From positions 1 to 57,304 of the IMG/VR virus record IMGVR_UViG_3300046001_004161: DNA of 57,304 nucleotides; one strand, written 5' to 3'. This document shows positions 16,671-24,857 of this stretch, piece by piece (positions within the stretch are counted from its first letter, which is position 1; the number at the start of each line of letters is the position of its first letter). The notes beneath the pieces were generated by a model. The model was not told the origin of the DNA. It worked only from the letters and a program-made list of their open reading frames with translations, and did no database searches. This DNA is from a virus. The position numbers and the translations under genes were made by a program.

Positions 16671-17705
16671 TTACTTCAAATCTCCAACAAAGTGCTTCAA
16701 AATTGAGTAATGGTCTTCGAACATCTCTTCTTCTCTAACGTGCGATAGTGGAACCCACTTTGCACTAGCTGCATCGTCGCCGCCTTTTACAGCCGGCAAT
16801 TTGCCTGGCGCTAGCTCAATGTAGAACGCTTGTGTTACTGTTCTGCCGCGCAAGCTACGGTCAGGGCGATCAAATACTTCTTTAGCTTTGATGCTTCCCC
16901 TTAACACTGGCTCAGGGACTTTTAGCTTCGTTTCTTCACGCAGCTCGCGGAGCATACCATCTTCAATTCGCTCGTTCTGATTAACAAATCCACCAGGGAG
17001 AGCAAAAAGTCCTTTGCCCGGACTTGCGCCTCGCTTTACAAGCAAAACGTGTCCTGACTGCACAACCACTGCATCGCTAGTTAAAAAGGTCGGTGCGTAC
17101 GGTGCTGCTGCCCATGATCGCTTGTAGTCGTTAATAAACTTATATTCTTTTACCAGTGCGTTATAATCTGCACCGAAGGAAAAGGTCTGCAAAAATTTCC
17201 ACGTGCTCTCATCTACTACGCCATGCAAGTAGCGCAGGTTAGATTCAAACAATATTGAGCGGATATCGGTTGCGTGAACCTCTTCGTTAATAGCGTGGTC
17301 AATTAGTTCCCACTGAGGAAACAGGTTTAGGTAATAGCTTGAGTCGTCTTTGACGTGGCCAATAATGCCGCCTCGCCGCGGCTTGTCTGACCAACCCATC
17401 GAAGTTACATGGCTAGACACGATTGACTGAACTGATGCTGCCCACGCAGTGTCGTTGTATTTGTTGTCAGACAGTGGTTCAACTACAATCCGATCGTTCT
17501 CTTGCCGAAACGCATTCTGAATCATCTTCTTGCGCTCATCAAACGTAAACGGATTCTTAATAGTGCGTGGCTGGTTCGAGCTGCCTACCAGAACAATCAC
17601 TTTGTCTGCCAGGCCAAGGGCGCGATCAAGCACTTCCCAGTGACCAACGTGAAATGGTTGGAAACGGCCGATGAACACCAAGTAATCAAATTGACGTTGG
17701 CTCAT
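16671..17705 (-). CDS. nadM: bifunctional NMN adenylyltransferase / Nudix hydrolase, 344 aa
   Basis: N-terminal nucleotidyltransferase with GRFQPFHVGHW (residues 13-23) and a SSNQPRTIKNPFT segment, as in NadM. The C-terminal domain has a Nudix box (GGFVNQNERIEDGMLRELRE, then ETKLKV, near residues 236-261). The same fusion occurs in bacteria and phages. It converts NMN and ATP to NAD, while the Nudix domain may act on ADP-ribose or related products. Co-transcribed with nadV and coupled by ATGA to the gene upstream. Confidence 0.93.
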   Translation of the reverse strand: MSQRQFDYLVFIGRFQPFHVGHWEVLDRALGLADKVIVLVGSSNQPRTIKNPFTFDERKKMIQNAFRQENDRIVVEPLSDNKYNDTAWAASVQSIVSSHVTSMGWSDKPRRGGIIGHVKDDSSYYLNLFPQWELIDHAINEEVHATDIRSILFESNLRYLHGVVDESTWKFLQTFSFGADYNALVKEYKFINDYKRSWAAAPYAPTFLTSDAVVVQSGHVLLVKRGASPGKGLFALPGGFVNQNERIEDGMLRELREETKLKVPEPVLRGSIKAKEVFDRPDRSLRGRTVTQAFYIELAPGKLPAVKGGDDAASAKWVPLSHVREEEMFEDHYSILKHFVGDLK

Positions 17706-18160
17706 GATGCGTCTCCTAGGCCAAGTAACTTCCTATCTTCTTCCGTTAGCTTCGCAAGGGCTTGCTTGCGCTTCAATTCGTTAGCCTTGCGTTCTTGTTC
17801 TTCGGGGGAGTCGCCGTCGATGAGGATGACAGAGGCATAGTATTGGCCTTCGACAACAGACACGTTTCTACCAGCAAGCATCTTCTTGAAATAATCGACC
17901 CGGTTCACACCATGTAAGTCCCAGGTGCCGCTGTCAATGTCAAGCGACACGCTAACCTTGGTGCCGGGCTTTGCGATTTGTTCTAGATCGTCTGCCGGTT
18001 GAAACCGGAGGCTGTAGAAGCTTTTCCCTGCTAGGGCAAAAGCAATCTCGTCAATGTAACCTTCAAACGTTCCGAGATGACTTACTGATCGACCTTCGCA
18101 GTCGCCTTCAGTAGTAACGGTCCAGATACCGTATGGCTTATAGAGCTTTAACTTAGACAT
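17702..18160 (-). CDS. hypothetical protein upstream of NAD genes, 152 aa
   Basis: Start set at ATG 18158-18160 with GGAGGA seven bases upstream. The N-terminal 110 residues are predicted alpha/beta and the C-terminal 40 are a charged helix (EEQERKANELKRKQALAKL). It is first in the operon with the NMN adenylyltransferase and nadV, so it may contribute to NAD metabolism or its control, but no motif supports this. Confidence 0.6.
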   Translation of the reverse strand: MSKLKLYKPYGIWTVTTEGDCEGRSVSHLGTFEGYIDEIAFALAGKSFYSLRFQPADDLEQIAKPGTKVSVSLDIDSGTWDLHGVNRVDYFKKMLAGRNVSVVEGQYYASVILIDGDSPEEQERKANELKRKQALAKLTEEDRKLLGLGDAS

Positions 18161-18224
18161 TTGGAAATCCTCCAAAAAATGTGATGTAAGCGGTCTATCC
18201 ACCTACAAACTTATTTATGTCTTA

Positions 18225-18253
18225 ATACTACACTACTTTTGATTTCTTGTCAA
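18225..18253 (-). promoter_or_regulatory. host sigma70-type promoter of the NAD operon
   Basis: Minus-strand TTGACA (18248-18253), 17-base spacer, TAGTAT (18225-18230). It lies inside the 3' end of the preceding gene and points at the operon 18160 to 15203. Confidence 0.7.
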
Positions 18254-18554
18254 CCGGATACTTAACCAAAACGGGCGGGTGAATTCCGTCGGGAACATTA
18301 GTCATTTTTCCTGGGTAAAAACTGTTTATGTCCTTGTTCACCGTAACAGTAAGAGGAGACTTCTTAACAGGTCGGGACAGAATATTCCACATCTGCGCCC
18401 TCTCGTCGGGGATAAAGTGTTGGCACTTTGTTGATCCTTGCGGGTAGCTAAAGCAAGCATATGACTGCCAGTGCGGGTGCGGGTCAGAGGTTACCCTAGC
18501 GCACATTTCTCGGCTTGGGCAAGAGCTGTTTGAACACATTGTGAAGCTAGGCAT
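18228..18554 (-). CDS. Cys-rich small protein, 108 aa
   Basis: Start at ATG 18552-18554 with GAGG upstream. N-terminal pattern C.N..CP....C.RVT.DP is a compact metal-binding motif, shared with the protein at 20331-20549 (CADKECSNKETCFRYTADP). The rest is Pro-rich and without motif. The two proteins form a small family, probably zinc-binding. Confidence 0.6.
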   Translation of the reverse strand: MPSFTMCSNSSCPSREMCARVTSDPHPHWQSYACFSYPQGSTKCQHFIPDERAQMWNILSRPVKKSPLTVTVNKDINSFYPGKMTNVPDGIHPPVLVKYPVDKKSKVV

Positions 18555-18885
18555 TTTTATCCTCGATAAGGTGACGGAGTTTATACTCAAGATTTCCATC
18601 CAGACGCCATTCTAACCAGTTAGGTGCGCTTAGTGCTTCTACTATTTTTTTGTGCCCTGCTTCGGCGTCTTCTACGTTATGATAACGCATCATGTAACCG
18701 TCAAGCGGACCACCGAAGATCATAGTCTCGAACATTCCGCCATGGTGCTCCACCCCTAAGAACACCGTGTTAACGCGGGTGTCACGAATGGTCTTATCAC
18801 CTAACTGCTGCGGGCCGACCCAATCCTTATCATCTACTAGAACAATGCATCCGTCAACTAATTTATAAAACTGTATCCCAGTCAT
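18547..18885 (-). CDS. hypothetical phage protein, 112 aa
   Basis: Contains HHGGMFETMIFGG and a C-terminal YHN.EDAEAGHKKIVEAL segment, a pattern that I recognise from conserved hypotheticals of many tailed phages. It overlaps both neighbours. No known function. Confidence 0.65.
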   Translation of the reverse strand: MTGIQFYKLVDGCIVLVDDKDWVGPQQLGDKTIRDTRVNTVFLGVEHHGGMFETMIFGGPLDGYMMRYHNVEDAEAGHKKIVEALSAPNWLEWRLDGNLEYKLRHLIEDKNA

Positions 18886-19172
18886 TTGAATCTCTTTCCT
18901 TTCCTGGTTGCGGACTCGTCAGTTCCTGAATAATAATCAGGAGATTTTTTAGAAACCCATTTAATGAATTTTTGTATTTCTTCTCGTTCGAGAATTCTCT
19001 CAATCGTGTTATAATAGTTCACCATCTCTCTCTCTGAGATTGTAGCATGAAGGAACCTGTGGCAAATCTTGTGTAGGGTAACAGTCTCTTTACCCTTAAA
19101 GGTTTTAGGAATAAGGTGGTGCTCGTCAATATTTGCCCCAAGCTCTCGCTTGCAGATCTTGCAGATTTCCAT
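18882..19172 (-). CDS. small HNH nuclease, 96 aa
   Basis: N-terminal CKICKRE and DEHHLIPKTFKG followed by ICHRFLHATISE form a compact HNH motif with structural zinc cysteines. The C-terminus is a charged helix and basic tail. It has the bacterial single-domain HNH form and is embedded in the operon without its own promoter, so it may be a resident nuclease and not a homing element. Confidence 0.75.
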   Translation of the reverse strand: MEICKICKRELGANIDEHHLIPKTFKGKETVTLHKICHRFLHATISEREMVNYYNTIERILEREEIQKFIKWVSKKSPDYYSGTDESATRKGKRFK

Positions 19173-19822
19173 TATACATCTATCACCATTGGCGGGTTAG
19201 TGTGCATGTATTCCCTGTTACACATTGCGACATTGTAGAATCTGGTGTCGTCTACCTCAGCAGTTCCGTATCCTTCGTGGATGTGACCATTGATCCAAAT
19301 CTTTGGTGGTTTCTGTGAATTAAACTGGAAGTAATTACGGTATTCCGTTGAGCCTGCGTAGTGTCCTCTCATAGTAGTGTCGAGGATTCCATGTACCGGC
19401 ATGTGGCTAACGATGATGTCGTGGTAACCGCAGGCGTCGACATATTCGTACAGCTCATCTCCATCAACATTAAATGCCCACCGCGGCAAATCTGTTACGA
19501 ACGGTAGTCCGAGCAAAGTCATCTTGTTAGGCAGCATAAACGAACGGTAATGTGCGTTTCCTGGCAGTCCGATACACATAACTCCGGCGCTGCGCAGGTT
19601 TTGTAACGCCGGCCCCGGATATACTTGCATGTGGAAATCGTGATTGCCCGGAACATAAATTTTTACTTTGTGCGGCAATGATGCTAGCCATTCAACCCGC
19701 TCCCGCCATTCATCGGGATAACCGTCTTGCATCAAGTCGCCTGCGTGAATAAACACATCACCATCAGGGACAGGCATGGTTGGAACTCTGTGGGTGTCGC
19801 TAGTTGCTACTATTCTCATCAC
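19172..19822 (-). CDS. calcineurin-like metallophosphoesterase, 216 aa
   Basis: All family motifs visible: DTH (SDTHRVP, near 8-10), GDLMQDG (near 28), GNHDFH (near 59), SHMPVH and GHIHEG. Two-metal phosphoesterase; the substrate may be a cyclic phosphodiester or a 2',3'-cyclic phosphate. In this genome a role in RNA end processing is conceivable but unproven. Confidence 0.88.
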   Translation of the reverse strand: MMRIVATSDTHRVPTMPVPDGDVFIHAGDLMQDGYPDEWRERVEWLASLPHKVKIYVPGNHDFHMQVYPGPALQNLRSAGVMCIGLPGNAHYRSFMLPNKMTLLGLPFVTDLPRWAFNVDGDELYEYVDACGYHDIIVSHMPVHGILDTTMRGHYAGSTEYRNYFQFNSQKPPKIWINGHIHEGYGTAEVDDTRFYNVAMCNREYMHTNPPMVIDV

Positions 19823-20108
19823 TCAATAACTCCCAGACTATGTTATTTTCTAAGCAATACGCTTGGAACTCTTCGTCCGTCATCCATCCTTCGAAATCGT
19901 CTCTCTGCCACGGTTCTTCTAAAGTACCAAACACCTCTTTAGTAAAAACAGTGCGGCCAATCTTGTTAGGCGAGCAACCGAAACCTCCAGTTGCCCTGTA
20001 CACTAAGTTCTTAAATGTTCGGTACTGAGGTTGCAGGTTTTCTTCGTGCATGACCAAGATCTTACCGTTCAGATCAACGCCAGTTAACGGTCTACACGGA
20101 ATGTTCAC
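19800..20108 (-). CDS. conserved phage hypothetical, 102 aa
   Basis: Resembles small phage proteins with a CSP..IGRTVF segment and an acidic C-terminus (GWMTDEEFQAYC). Overlaps the phosphoesterase start. No function known. Confidence 0.6.
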   Translation of the reverse strand: MNIPCRPLTGVDLNGKILVMHEENLQPQYRTFKNLVYRATGGFGCSPNKIGRTVFTKEVFGTLEEPWQRDDFEGWMTDEEFQAYCLENNIVWELLSDENSSN

Positions 20109-20353
20109 AGTTCAACTTTCAGTTCAGTAGGAGGGTCAATGACCTCGCCGTGTATATCAATTTGCTTGCGCTCATCGAGCGTTGGCATGTTGTCACCGTA
20201 GAAGTGATGCGTTGTGATTACTTCGTCTGACGGTAAGTCGTATTTTACTTCACTAAGCAGGTCATTGACCTTCTCGATGTCGTAATAGTTAGGTAAGCGT
20301 ATTAGGTAAGTCTTCTCTTTATCTTTTTTCTTAGTTGTAAAGACCAGTTTCAT
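20105..20353 (-). CDS. hypothetical protein, 82 aa
   Basis: Small alpha/beta protein with a basic N-terminus and an acidic C-terminus; no motif. Overlaps its downstream neighbour by four bases. Confidence 0.5.
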   Translation of the reverse strand: MKLVFTTKKKDKEKTYLIRLPNYYDIEKVNDLLSEVKYDLPSDEVITTHHFYGDNMPTLDERKQIDIHGEVIDPPTELKVEL

Positions 20354-20549
20354 ATCGTGTTTTAATTTCTAAGTTGATTAATTTAATCGGCCAGTATTTG
20401 CTGCAAACTCTTTCTTCTAACCCCTTTAAGGTTGATTCAATTCTAACAGAGTCCCCTTTCTTCATTGCTGCTATCGGATCTGCTGTGTATCTAAAGCATG
20501 TTTCTTTATTACTGCACTCTTTATCTGCACACAGGTACAAAGCCGACAT
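20331..20549 (-). CDS. Cys-rich small protein, 72 aa
   Basis: Same N-terminal metal-binding pattern as the protein at 18228-18554 (four Cys within about 16 residues followed by RYTADP). Paralogue of that gene, reduced to the core domain and a short tail. Confidence 0.6.
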   Translation of the reverse strand: MSALYLCADKECSNKETCFRYTADPIAAMKKGDSVRIESTLKGLEERVCSKYWPIKLINLEIKTRYETGLYN

Positions 20550-20564
20550 ATGAAATCTCCGAGG

Positions 20565-20840
20565 TTAGGTAATGCTTATCACGCTATCTATTCTGAAGCT
20601 CCGCCAGTCATTAATATCGGTTACGAATACGCGGAGGACATCTGTATTTACCTTCCGCTCTTTTTTCTCGGTGTTTTCACGCATCAAACTAGGTGGAAGC
20701 AAATTGCTCGTAAGCGTACAGGGCATTACCCTGCGCTCACCATTTACTTTCGTAAATTCCACCTGGCATACACCTTTGCTCAGCATCTCAATAAGTGCTA
20801 GCCGTTTTTCGTCGATTGTTTGGTTTACGTTGAATGTCAT
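20565..20840 (-). CDS. DUF2693-like (SH3-type) phage protein, 91 aa
   Basis: Start at ATG 20838-20840 with AAGGA upstream. The sequence EFTKVNGERRVMPCTL and VFVTDINDWRSFRID corresponds to a small beta-barrel family common in T4-like phages (DUF2693). Probably binds nucleic acid or another protein; no experiment is known to me. Confidence 0.7.
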   Translation of the reverse strand: MTFNVNQTIDEKRLALIEMLSKGVCQVEFTKVNGERRVMPCTLTSNLLPPSLMRENTEKKERKVNTDVLRVFVTDINDWRSFRIDSVISIT

Positions 20841-20848
20841 ATTAGTCC

Positions 20849-21322
20849 TTAAAGTGAGTCCACGTTCCAAAATTCCACGCTCCACCCTTTGATACGGTGA
20901 GACCGAGTCATATCAGGTACGACATCGTCGATAAGCACCGCACGGGTAAAGTTGTATTGGTTGCAGACGAAGTTAAAAAATGCGTGTTCCTTGCCGCGCA
21001 GTTGAATAAACTCCGACACCTCGTGACCCTTCTCCCACCTGTCACCAGTATGGTCAAAGTCAGCTCGCATCATGTCCTGCACTGACGGCCAAGACATGAC
21101 AGGCAAGCCAAGAGCGTCTTCAATGCGAGGCTTTATGTCGTCGTTAAACCGATGCTTGTCTATTTCGTTCCAGATGGCGAAGCTGAAGATGCGAACCTCG
21201 TCTGCGTTGTTTTGCTCAAGGAACGACCTGATGCGTTGCACGTTAATCAGGTCAGGCGCTTGCCAGGACTCGATTATGGTCTGCTCAAGGTCAATAAAGA
21301 ATAGATTAGGTTTCGCGAACAT
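20849..21322 (-). CDS. HAD-like phage protein, 157 aa
   Basis: N-terminal FFIDLEQTI occupies the place of the HAD motif DxD, with the second Asp replaced by Glu, and LIDDVVPDM occupies the place of motif IV. Such proteins are conserved in T4-like phages but catalysis is uncertain because of the altered first motif. A consensus promoter precedes it. Confidence 0.6.
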   Translation of the reverse strand: MFAKPNLFFIDLEQTIIESWQAPDLINVQRIRSFLEQNNADEVRIFSFAIWNEIDKHRFNDDIKPRIEDALGLPVMSWPSVQDMMRADFDHTGDRWEKGHEVSEFIQLRGKEHAFFNFVCNQYNFTRAVLIDDVVPDMTRSHRIKGWSVEFWNVDSL

Positions 21323-21329
21323 AAAAACA

Positions 21330-21358
21330 TTGTAGCATCAATTGCGATGCTTGTCAAC
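21330..21358 (-). promoter_or_regulatory. host sigma70-type promoter
   Basis: Minus-strand TTGACA (21353-21358), 17-base spacer, TACAAT (21330-21335), only eight bases before the ATG of the HAD-like gene. The short leader has no clear ribosome site. Confidence 0.75.
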
Positions 21359-21365
21359 CATTACT

Positions 21366-22019
21366 TTACCGCAGGTCTTGGGGCAAATACTGGTAGCTTG
21401 TTATGCTTTGAGCGCCGTATAAGATCACGTTAGATACGTCGGTTCTCGTTGGTGCTATCCTGTTAGGGTATCCAGACAGGTAGGTGCTGTCTTTAAGATA
21501 GACCGCGACAAAATCGTTCCACTTAGCGTCTGCTGGCACCCCGGTCTCTTGCGCGGAGGTATAAGACTCGAGCATTAGTAATTTAGGATTCCCGTTTACT
21601 TGCGACCACCTGGCGAGTGCGTTTCCGGAGTCAGGATAGAAGCGCCAGCAGTCAACTGGGTATCGATGGAACGCTCCGTTAGATGGTGCGTTTAGATAAA
21701 ACACGCCAGACGGTTTTAGGATTCTTATAACTTCTAAGAAGGACATCCAGAAGAACTCCGAATGTTCAAAACACGACGAGCTAACGACAACGTCTGTGCT
21801 GTTGTCATCAAATGGCAGCTTGTATGGGTTAGTGAGGATAACATCTACGCCTTTGCCTGCTGCGAAATCTACACCAACGTATTCCATGTTTGGTGAGCAC
21901 ACACTTTTTAGAGACCCGTTTATATCTTGTGCCCCGATGTCGATTACTTTGCCGCCTGGAAGATGATCAACATACTTTCTGAAAAAGTCGTTGCCGTTTG
22001 TCATTGCTGTTGTGTGCAC
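21366..22019 (-). CDS. class I SAM-dependent methyltransferase, 217 aa
   Basis: Motif I VIDIGAQDING near residue 26, acidic loop VGVDFAAGKGVD near 50, motif IV-like SSSCFEHSEF and KPSGVFYLNAP. The order fits small-molecule or carbohydrate methyltransferases. The next gene looks like a glycosyltransferase-type protein, so the pair may modify surface sugars or DNA-linked sugars. Confidence 0.8.
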   Translation of the reverse strand: MHTTAMTNGNDFFRKYVDHLPGGKVIDIGAQDINGSLKSVCSPNMEYVGVDFAAGKGVDVILTNPYKLPFDDNSTDVVVSSSCFEHSEFFWMSFLEVIRILKPSGVFYLNAPSNGAFHRYPVDCWRFYPDSGNALARWSQVNGNPKLLMLESYTSAQETGVPADAKWNDFVAVYLKDSTYLSGYPNRIAPTRTDVSNVILYGAQSITSYQYLPQDLR

Positions 22020-22020
22020 G

Positions 22021-22725
22021 TTAATCCTTTACGAAGTTTCCGTTAGGGCCAATGTTTCCTTCAACCCCAATCGTATCTAATTCTACTACCTTTGTCTGAT
22101 CTACTTTTGAGAATAACAAGTGCTCGATATCAATGTATCCGCCCGATTGAATACAATCTACCATTGTATTCCGCATTTCTTTAAACATCTGGGATACGCT
22201 ATGCAACTCTGACGTCGGGAAACTCCAACAGCGACTCATATATTGTTCTGTGACACCGCTAGTTGTCTGTGGGCTAAACTGTGATGTCCTGCGTTTAGCA
22301 AAAACCATCTTGTCTGGGTAAGCGTCGTACGCGTTAGGTAAGAAGTTCTCGTTTAGAAGATAGCGACCAGACACCTTAAAAATTCGATCACAGTTTCCAA
22401 CATATTGCTCAATGAGCGGCAGCGTCTCTCCAAAGCAGAGGATCTCGGTTAAGTTTTTAACTATGTCCCAGTTGTCGCTCGTGTAAATCTCTTTCACAGA
22501 ACCGTCGGCTGAGCAATCTACTACAGCATCAACGCTAGCCTGTAGTATATCTTTCTGCTCTTTAGTTAAAGGCTCGGCCGCCATCTCAACTAAGAAGATG
22601 ACAGGGTCTGGTACCCGTATCCTAATGCTTTTGATTGTGTCGAGAGTTTGTGCCAGGCGTTCTTCAGCTGAGAACACGCCGAACTTTGTGTTAATGGCTG
22701 AGGTTACTATAAACGCAGGTTTCAA
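22021..22725 (-). CDS. WavE/glycosyltransferase-like protein, 234 aa
   Basis: Begins with TTG overlapping the TGA of the 52-aa gene upstream (22722-22725). Contains RIFKVSGRYLL and an ending with EGNIGPNG, reminiscent of WavE-type lipopolysaccharide proteins. The N-terminal FIVTSAINT and TIKSI segments are consistent with a nucleotide-sugar fold. Function is inferred only from these resemblances. Confidence 0.5.
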   Translation of the reverse strand: MKPAFIVTSAINTKFGVFSAEERLAQTLDTIKSIRIRVPDPVIFLVEMAAEPLTKEQKDILQASVDAVVDCSADGSVKEIYTSDNWDIVKNLTEILCFGETLPLIEQYVGNCDRIFKVSGRYLLNENFLPNAYDAYPDKMVFAKRRTSQFSPQTTSGVTEQYMSRCWSFPTSELHSVSQMFKEMRNTMVDCIQSGGYIDIEHLLFSKVDQTKVVELDTIGVEGNIGPNGNFVKD

Positions 22726-22880
22726 TTTGGTTCGACTTCCGGTTTAGCATCGATGAATTCTTTAATAAACTTAATCGCTTTGCGCGAGGTGTCAAACACG
22801 TATTCTTCGTTGCCGTCTTCAGTGTTAAGCGTACACACGAAGCCGTTCTTTACTTTTCGGATTTCAATGGATTCAAACAT
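22722..22880 (-). CDS. small protein, 52 aa
   Basis: ATG at 22878-22880 preceded by GGAGGAGTAG. Charged peptide with a beta-hairpin-like N-terminus (MFESIEIRKVKNGF) and a helix. First gene behind the promoter at 22907 and overlapping the next gene by four bases. Confidence 0.65.
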   Translation of the reverse strand: MFESIEIRKVKNGFVCTLNTEDGNEEYVFDTSRKAIKFIKEFIDAKPEVEPN

Positions 22881-22882
22881 AA

Positions 22883-22936
22883 GGCTACTCCTCCAGGTTA
22901 TGAATTACTATAACACAAAGGAGTAGCCAAGGTCAA
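22883..22936 (-). promoter_or_regulatory. promoter with 9-bp inverted repeat
   Basis: Minus-strand TTGACC (22931-22936), 18-base spacer, TATAGT (22907-22912). GGCTACTCC (22883-22891) and GGAGTAGCC (22920-22928) form a perfect 9-bp inverted repeat that encloses the -10 box and covers the ribosome site. It could be an operator or an RNA hairpin that hides the ribosome site. Confidence 0.65.
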
Positions 22937-22945
22937 GCGGATCGG

Positions 22946-23773
22946 TTAGATGATTTCTAACGCGGTCCCACATTCAACACAGAACTTTGAATGCGCCTTG
23001 TTGTTACGACCGCAAGTTTGACATTTTGGCTTAGCTTTGACCGTAACGGGCACCTTCACAATCTCGCCCTTTGGATCTTCGCCGAGCAAACGAATTACCA
23101 TTACATGCTCTTCGGCTTCAGTCGGAAAACTTGCTACATAACTAAACTTTTGATCCGATACCGAACCTGGCACAGTAATGCCCGCATCTGAGAACGATCG
23201 CATCGGTGACGATACCGCATTAGCCGAAAATACCGACTGTGGCGTTATAGACTTAGACTTAGACTTAGTTGCTGCTGCATCGTTGGTGCAATTTACTGAC
23301 CCGATCATCGATGAACTGCTTCCATAAACCGGACTACCAGGGTAGTTGTAGTAAGGCCAGTGATACGGGTAATGATGGACAGTGTTATGGTAGACATGGT
23401 CAGTTACAACCGTAGTCTTTGGCAGCACTTTTTCATATTGGAAGGACACACGGATAAGACCGTCTTCCGCTTTGATGCCGCGTGGGCCATCTTCAATCTT
23501 TGCTGTGCGTTCGATGAACTTGAAACGGTTGCCTTTGTTCATGTCCTTCACAAAACGCTCGATATCGAGATCGCTATTTGCGTTGACGACAAAACCATCA
23601 GGGCAAACTTGAGTTCCGTCGATTTCTACCTTTACAATAGCACGACGCGAATCAAGATTCTTTACAAATATGCTATACTCTTGGCTGAAGGGGATGTACA
23701 CGACATCTTTAAATTCCCGCAAAACCTTGCCATTAGCTTTAAGGCAGCAAACCATTTTTTGATGATACATCAT
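22946..23773 (-). CDS. zinc-ribbon protein with Tyr/His/Pro-rich linker, 275 aa
   Basis: N-terminal 120 residues are beta-rich with RRAIVKVEIDG and ERF...FKFIE segments, a domain found in phage and bacterial envelope-like proteins. A short Tyr/His/Pro linker follows, then a Ser-rich region and a second beta domain. The C-terminus is a zinc ribbon (CQTCG...CVECG). Possibly a structural or host-interaction protein. Confidence 0.6.
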   Translation of the reverse strand: MMYHQKMVCCLKANGKVLREFKDVVYIPFSQEYSIFVKNLDSRRAIVKVEIDGTQVCPDGFVVNANSDLDIERFVKDMNKGNRFKFIERTAKIEDGPRGIKAEDGLIRVSFQYEKVLPKTTVVTDHVYHNTVHHYPYHWPYYNYPGSPVYGSSSSMIGSVNCTNDAAATKSKSKSITPQSVFSANAVSSPMRSFSDAGITVPGSVSDQKFSYVASFPTEAEEHVMVIRLLGEDPKGEIVKVPVTVKAKPKCQTCGRNNKAHSKFCVECGTALEII

Positions 23774-23860
23774 TTGTTTCTCCTTTTACGGTCCACGGAG
23801 TAAGGACCCATTTTATAACTCCGTTGATTTTTGTGTAATGTACCATTACACTACACAAAA

Positions 23861-24337
23861 TTATTTATGTTCTAATAATCTCCTTGCTTTCTTTTCGGCG
23901 TGTAGCTTTACTGCTGCTTGCCTCTTTTCTTCTCGTTCTTCAGGAGTAAAGTTTCCTCTAAGTTTCTGAACACGAACATGTGTTATTTTCTTACCATCAC
24001 GCAAATCTTGATCAATGTTTGAAAAAGTTTTAAAGATCGAGTCTGGACTATTCTCCGCTGGAAAAATTCTAACTGATCCTGGTAATGACTCAAACAGTGC
24101 CATTACTTCTTTCTTAGGAAAGTAAAACCATTCACCATTGATACGGTTTTCTTTGAACTGTTCGTGTAAGGTAGTCTCCATAAGAGAATGATTCTGCGCT
24201 TTCCATATTCCGATAACTTCAATCTTAAACGGTAACAGAATCCCTAAGTTCTGAATCCTTAGCTCAGGAGTCTTCGACTTTCCAATCTTATACCATCGGA
24301 AAGTTGGATTACCAATCAAATATACATAACCAGACAT
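23861..24337 (-). CDS. T5orf172/GIY-YIG family protein, 158 aa
   Basis: YVYLIGN near the start, YKIGKSK, then ETTLHEQFKENRINGEWF, the pattern of the T5orf172 branch of the GIY-YIG nuclease superfamily. The C-terminal third is a basic helix. It may be a DNA-binding nuclease; unlike the homing endonucleases it is on the main coding strand. Confidence 0.8.
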   Translation of the reverse strand: MSGYVYLIGNPTFRWYKIGKSKTPELRIQNLGILLPFKIEVIGIWKAQNHSLMETTLHEQFKENRINGEWFYFPKKEVMALFESLPGSVRIFPAENSPDSIFKTFSNIDQDLRDGKKITHVRVQKLRGNFTPEEREEKRQAAVKLHAEKKARRLLEHK

Positions 24338-24359
24338 ATTACCTTCTATTAGTTATAAC

Positions 24360-24446
24360 AGGATAGATTGGTGGATTCGACCACCTCGCATAAACTTGAA
24401 GTTATCTCTGTTCATCCTTTATCCATTTTGTTGCTGTAACTATCCT
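24360..24446 (-). ncRNA. hairpin-bounded tRNA-like element A
   Basis: On the minus strand AGGATAG (24440-24446) pairs with CTATCCT (24360-24366). Directly after the first arm comes TTACAGCAAC, identical to element B. Inside are a stem-loop with AACTTCAAGTT and a T-arm-like hairpin GGTGG-TCGAAT-CCACC with a six-base loop. If read as a tRNA the loop register would give UCA, a UGA-reading anticodon, but the D-arm is poor. No gene overlaps it. Confidence 0.5.
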
Positions 24447-24505
24447 AAAACTTACTGCCACTACGGGGACAACCCACCACTTAGTGAAAATTAGCACTAA
24501 GACTA

Positions 24506-24781
24506 TTATTCTGCTGCTGGTTCAACTCTTGCTGCGCGGTTCTTATTCGCTTCGTTCCTTGCTGCATTACGCACTTTAGACGCTGCTTCGTGAATCGCAA
24601 TGCCCATCGCTCGCATCCAGGCTTTCTTAAATTCCTTCGTGCGACCTTTCATTAGCGCCGCCTGTGCTTTGATTGCGGTTGGCAGCTTCATTCCTTTTGG
24701 GCACTTCACACGACGTGGCTGCTCTACGCCAGGTTGCTTGTTAATGCTTGTGCTTTGGTCTACAACTGGTTGATCTGTCAT
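24506..24781 (-). CDS. basic Ala-rich protein, 91 aa
   Basis: Lys/Arg/Ala-rich helical protein with a polar N-terminus; composition resembles small DNA-binding or nucleoid-type proteins. No motif identifies it. It has its own promoter upstream. Confidence 0.6.
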   Translation of the reverse strand: MTDQPVVDQSTSINKQPGVEQPRRVKCPKGMKLPTAIKAQAALMKGRTKEFKKAWMRAMGIAIHEAASKVRNAARNEANKNRAARVEPAAE

Positions 24782-24808
24782 TTTGGTTCTTTCTTAAAGT
24801 GTTTAATA

Positions 24809-24837
24809 ATAATACTACCTACTAGGTAGACAATCAA
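24809..24837 (-). promoter_or_regulatory. host sigma70-type promoter
   Basis: Minus-strand TTGATT (24832-24837), 17-base spacer, TATTAT (24809-24814), divergent from the plus-strand late promoter at 24846. The spacer contains the palindrome CTACCTAGTAGG, a possible operator. Confidence 0.6.
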
Positions 24838-24845
24838 GTTATTTG

Positions 24846-24853
24846 GCTAAATA
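24846..24853 (+). promoter_or_regulatory. late promoter, four bases before ATG
   Basis: GCTAAATA followed by CGGT and the ATG at 24858. The four-base spacing recurs at other late genes and predicts a leaderless mRNA. Confidence 0.55.
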
Positions 24854-24857
24854 CGGT

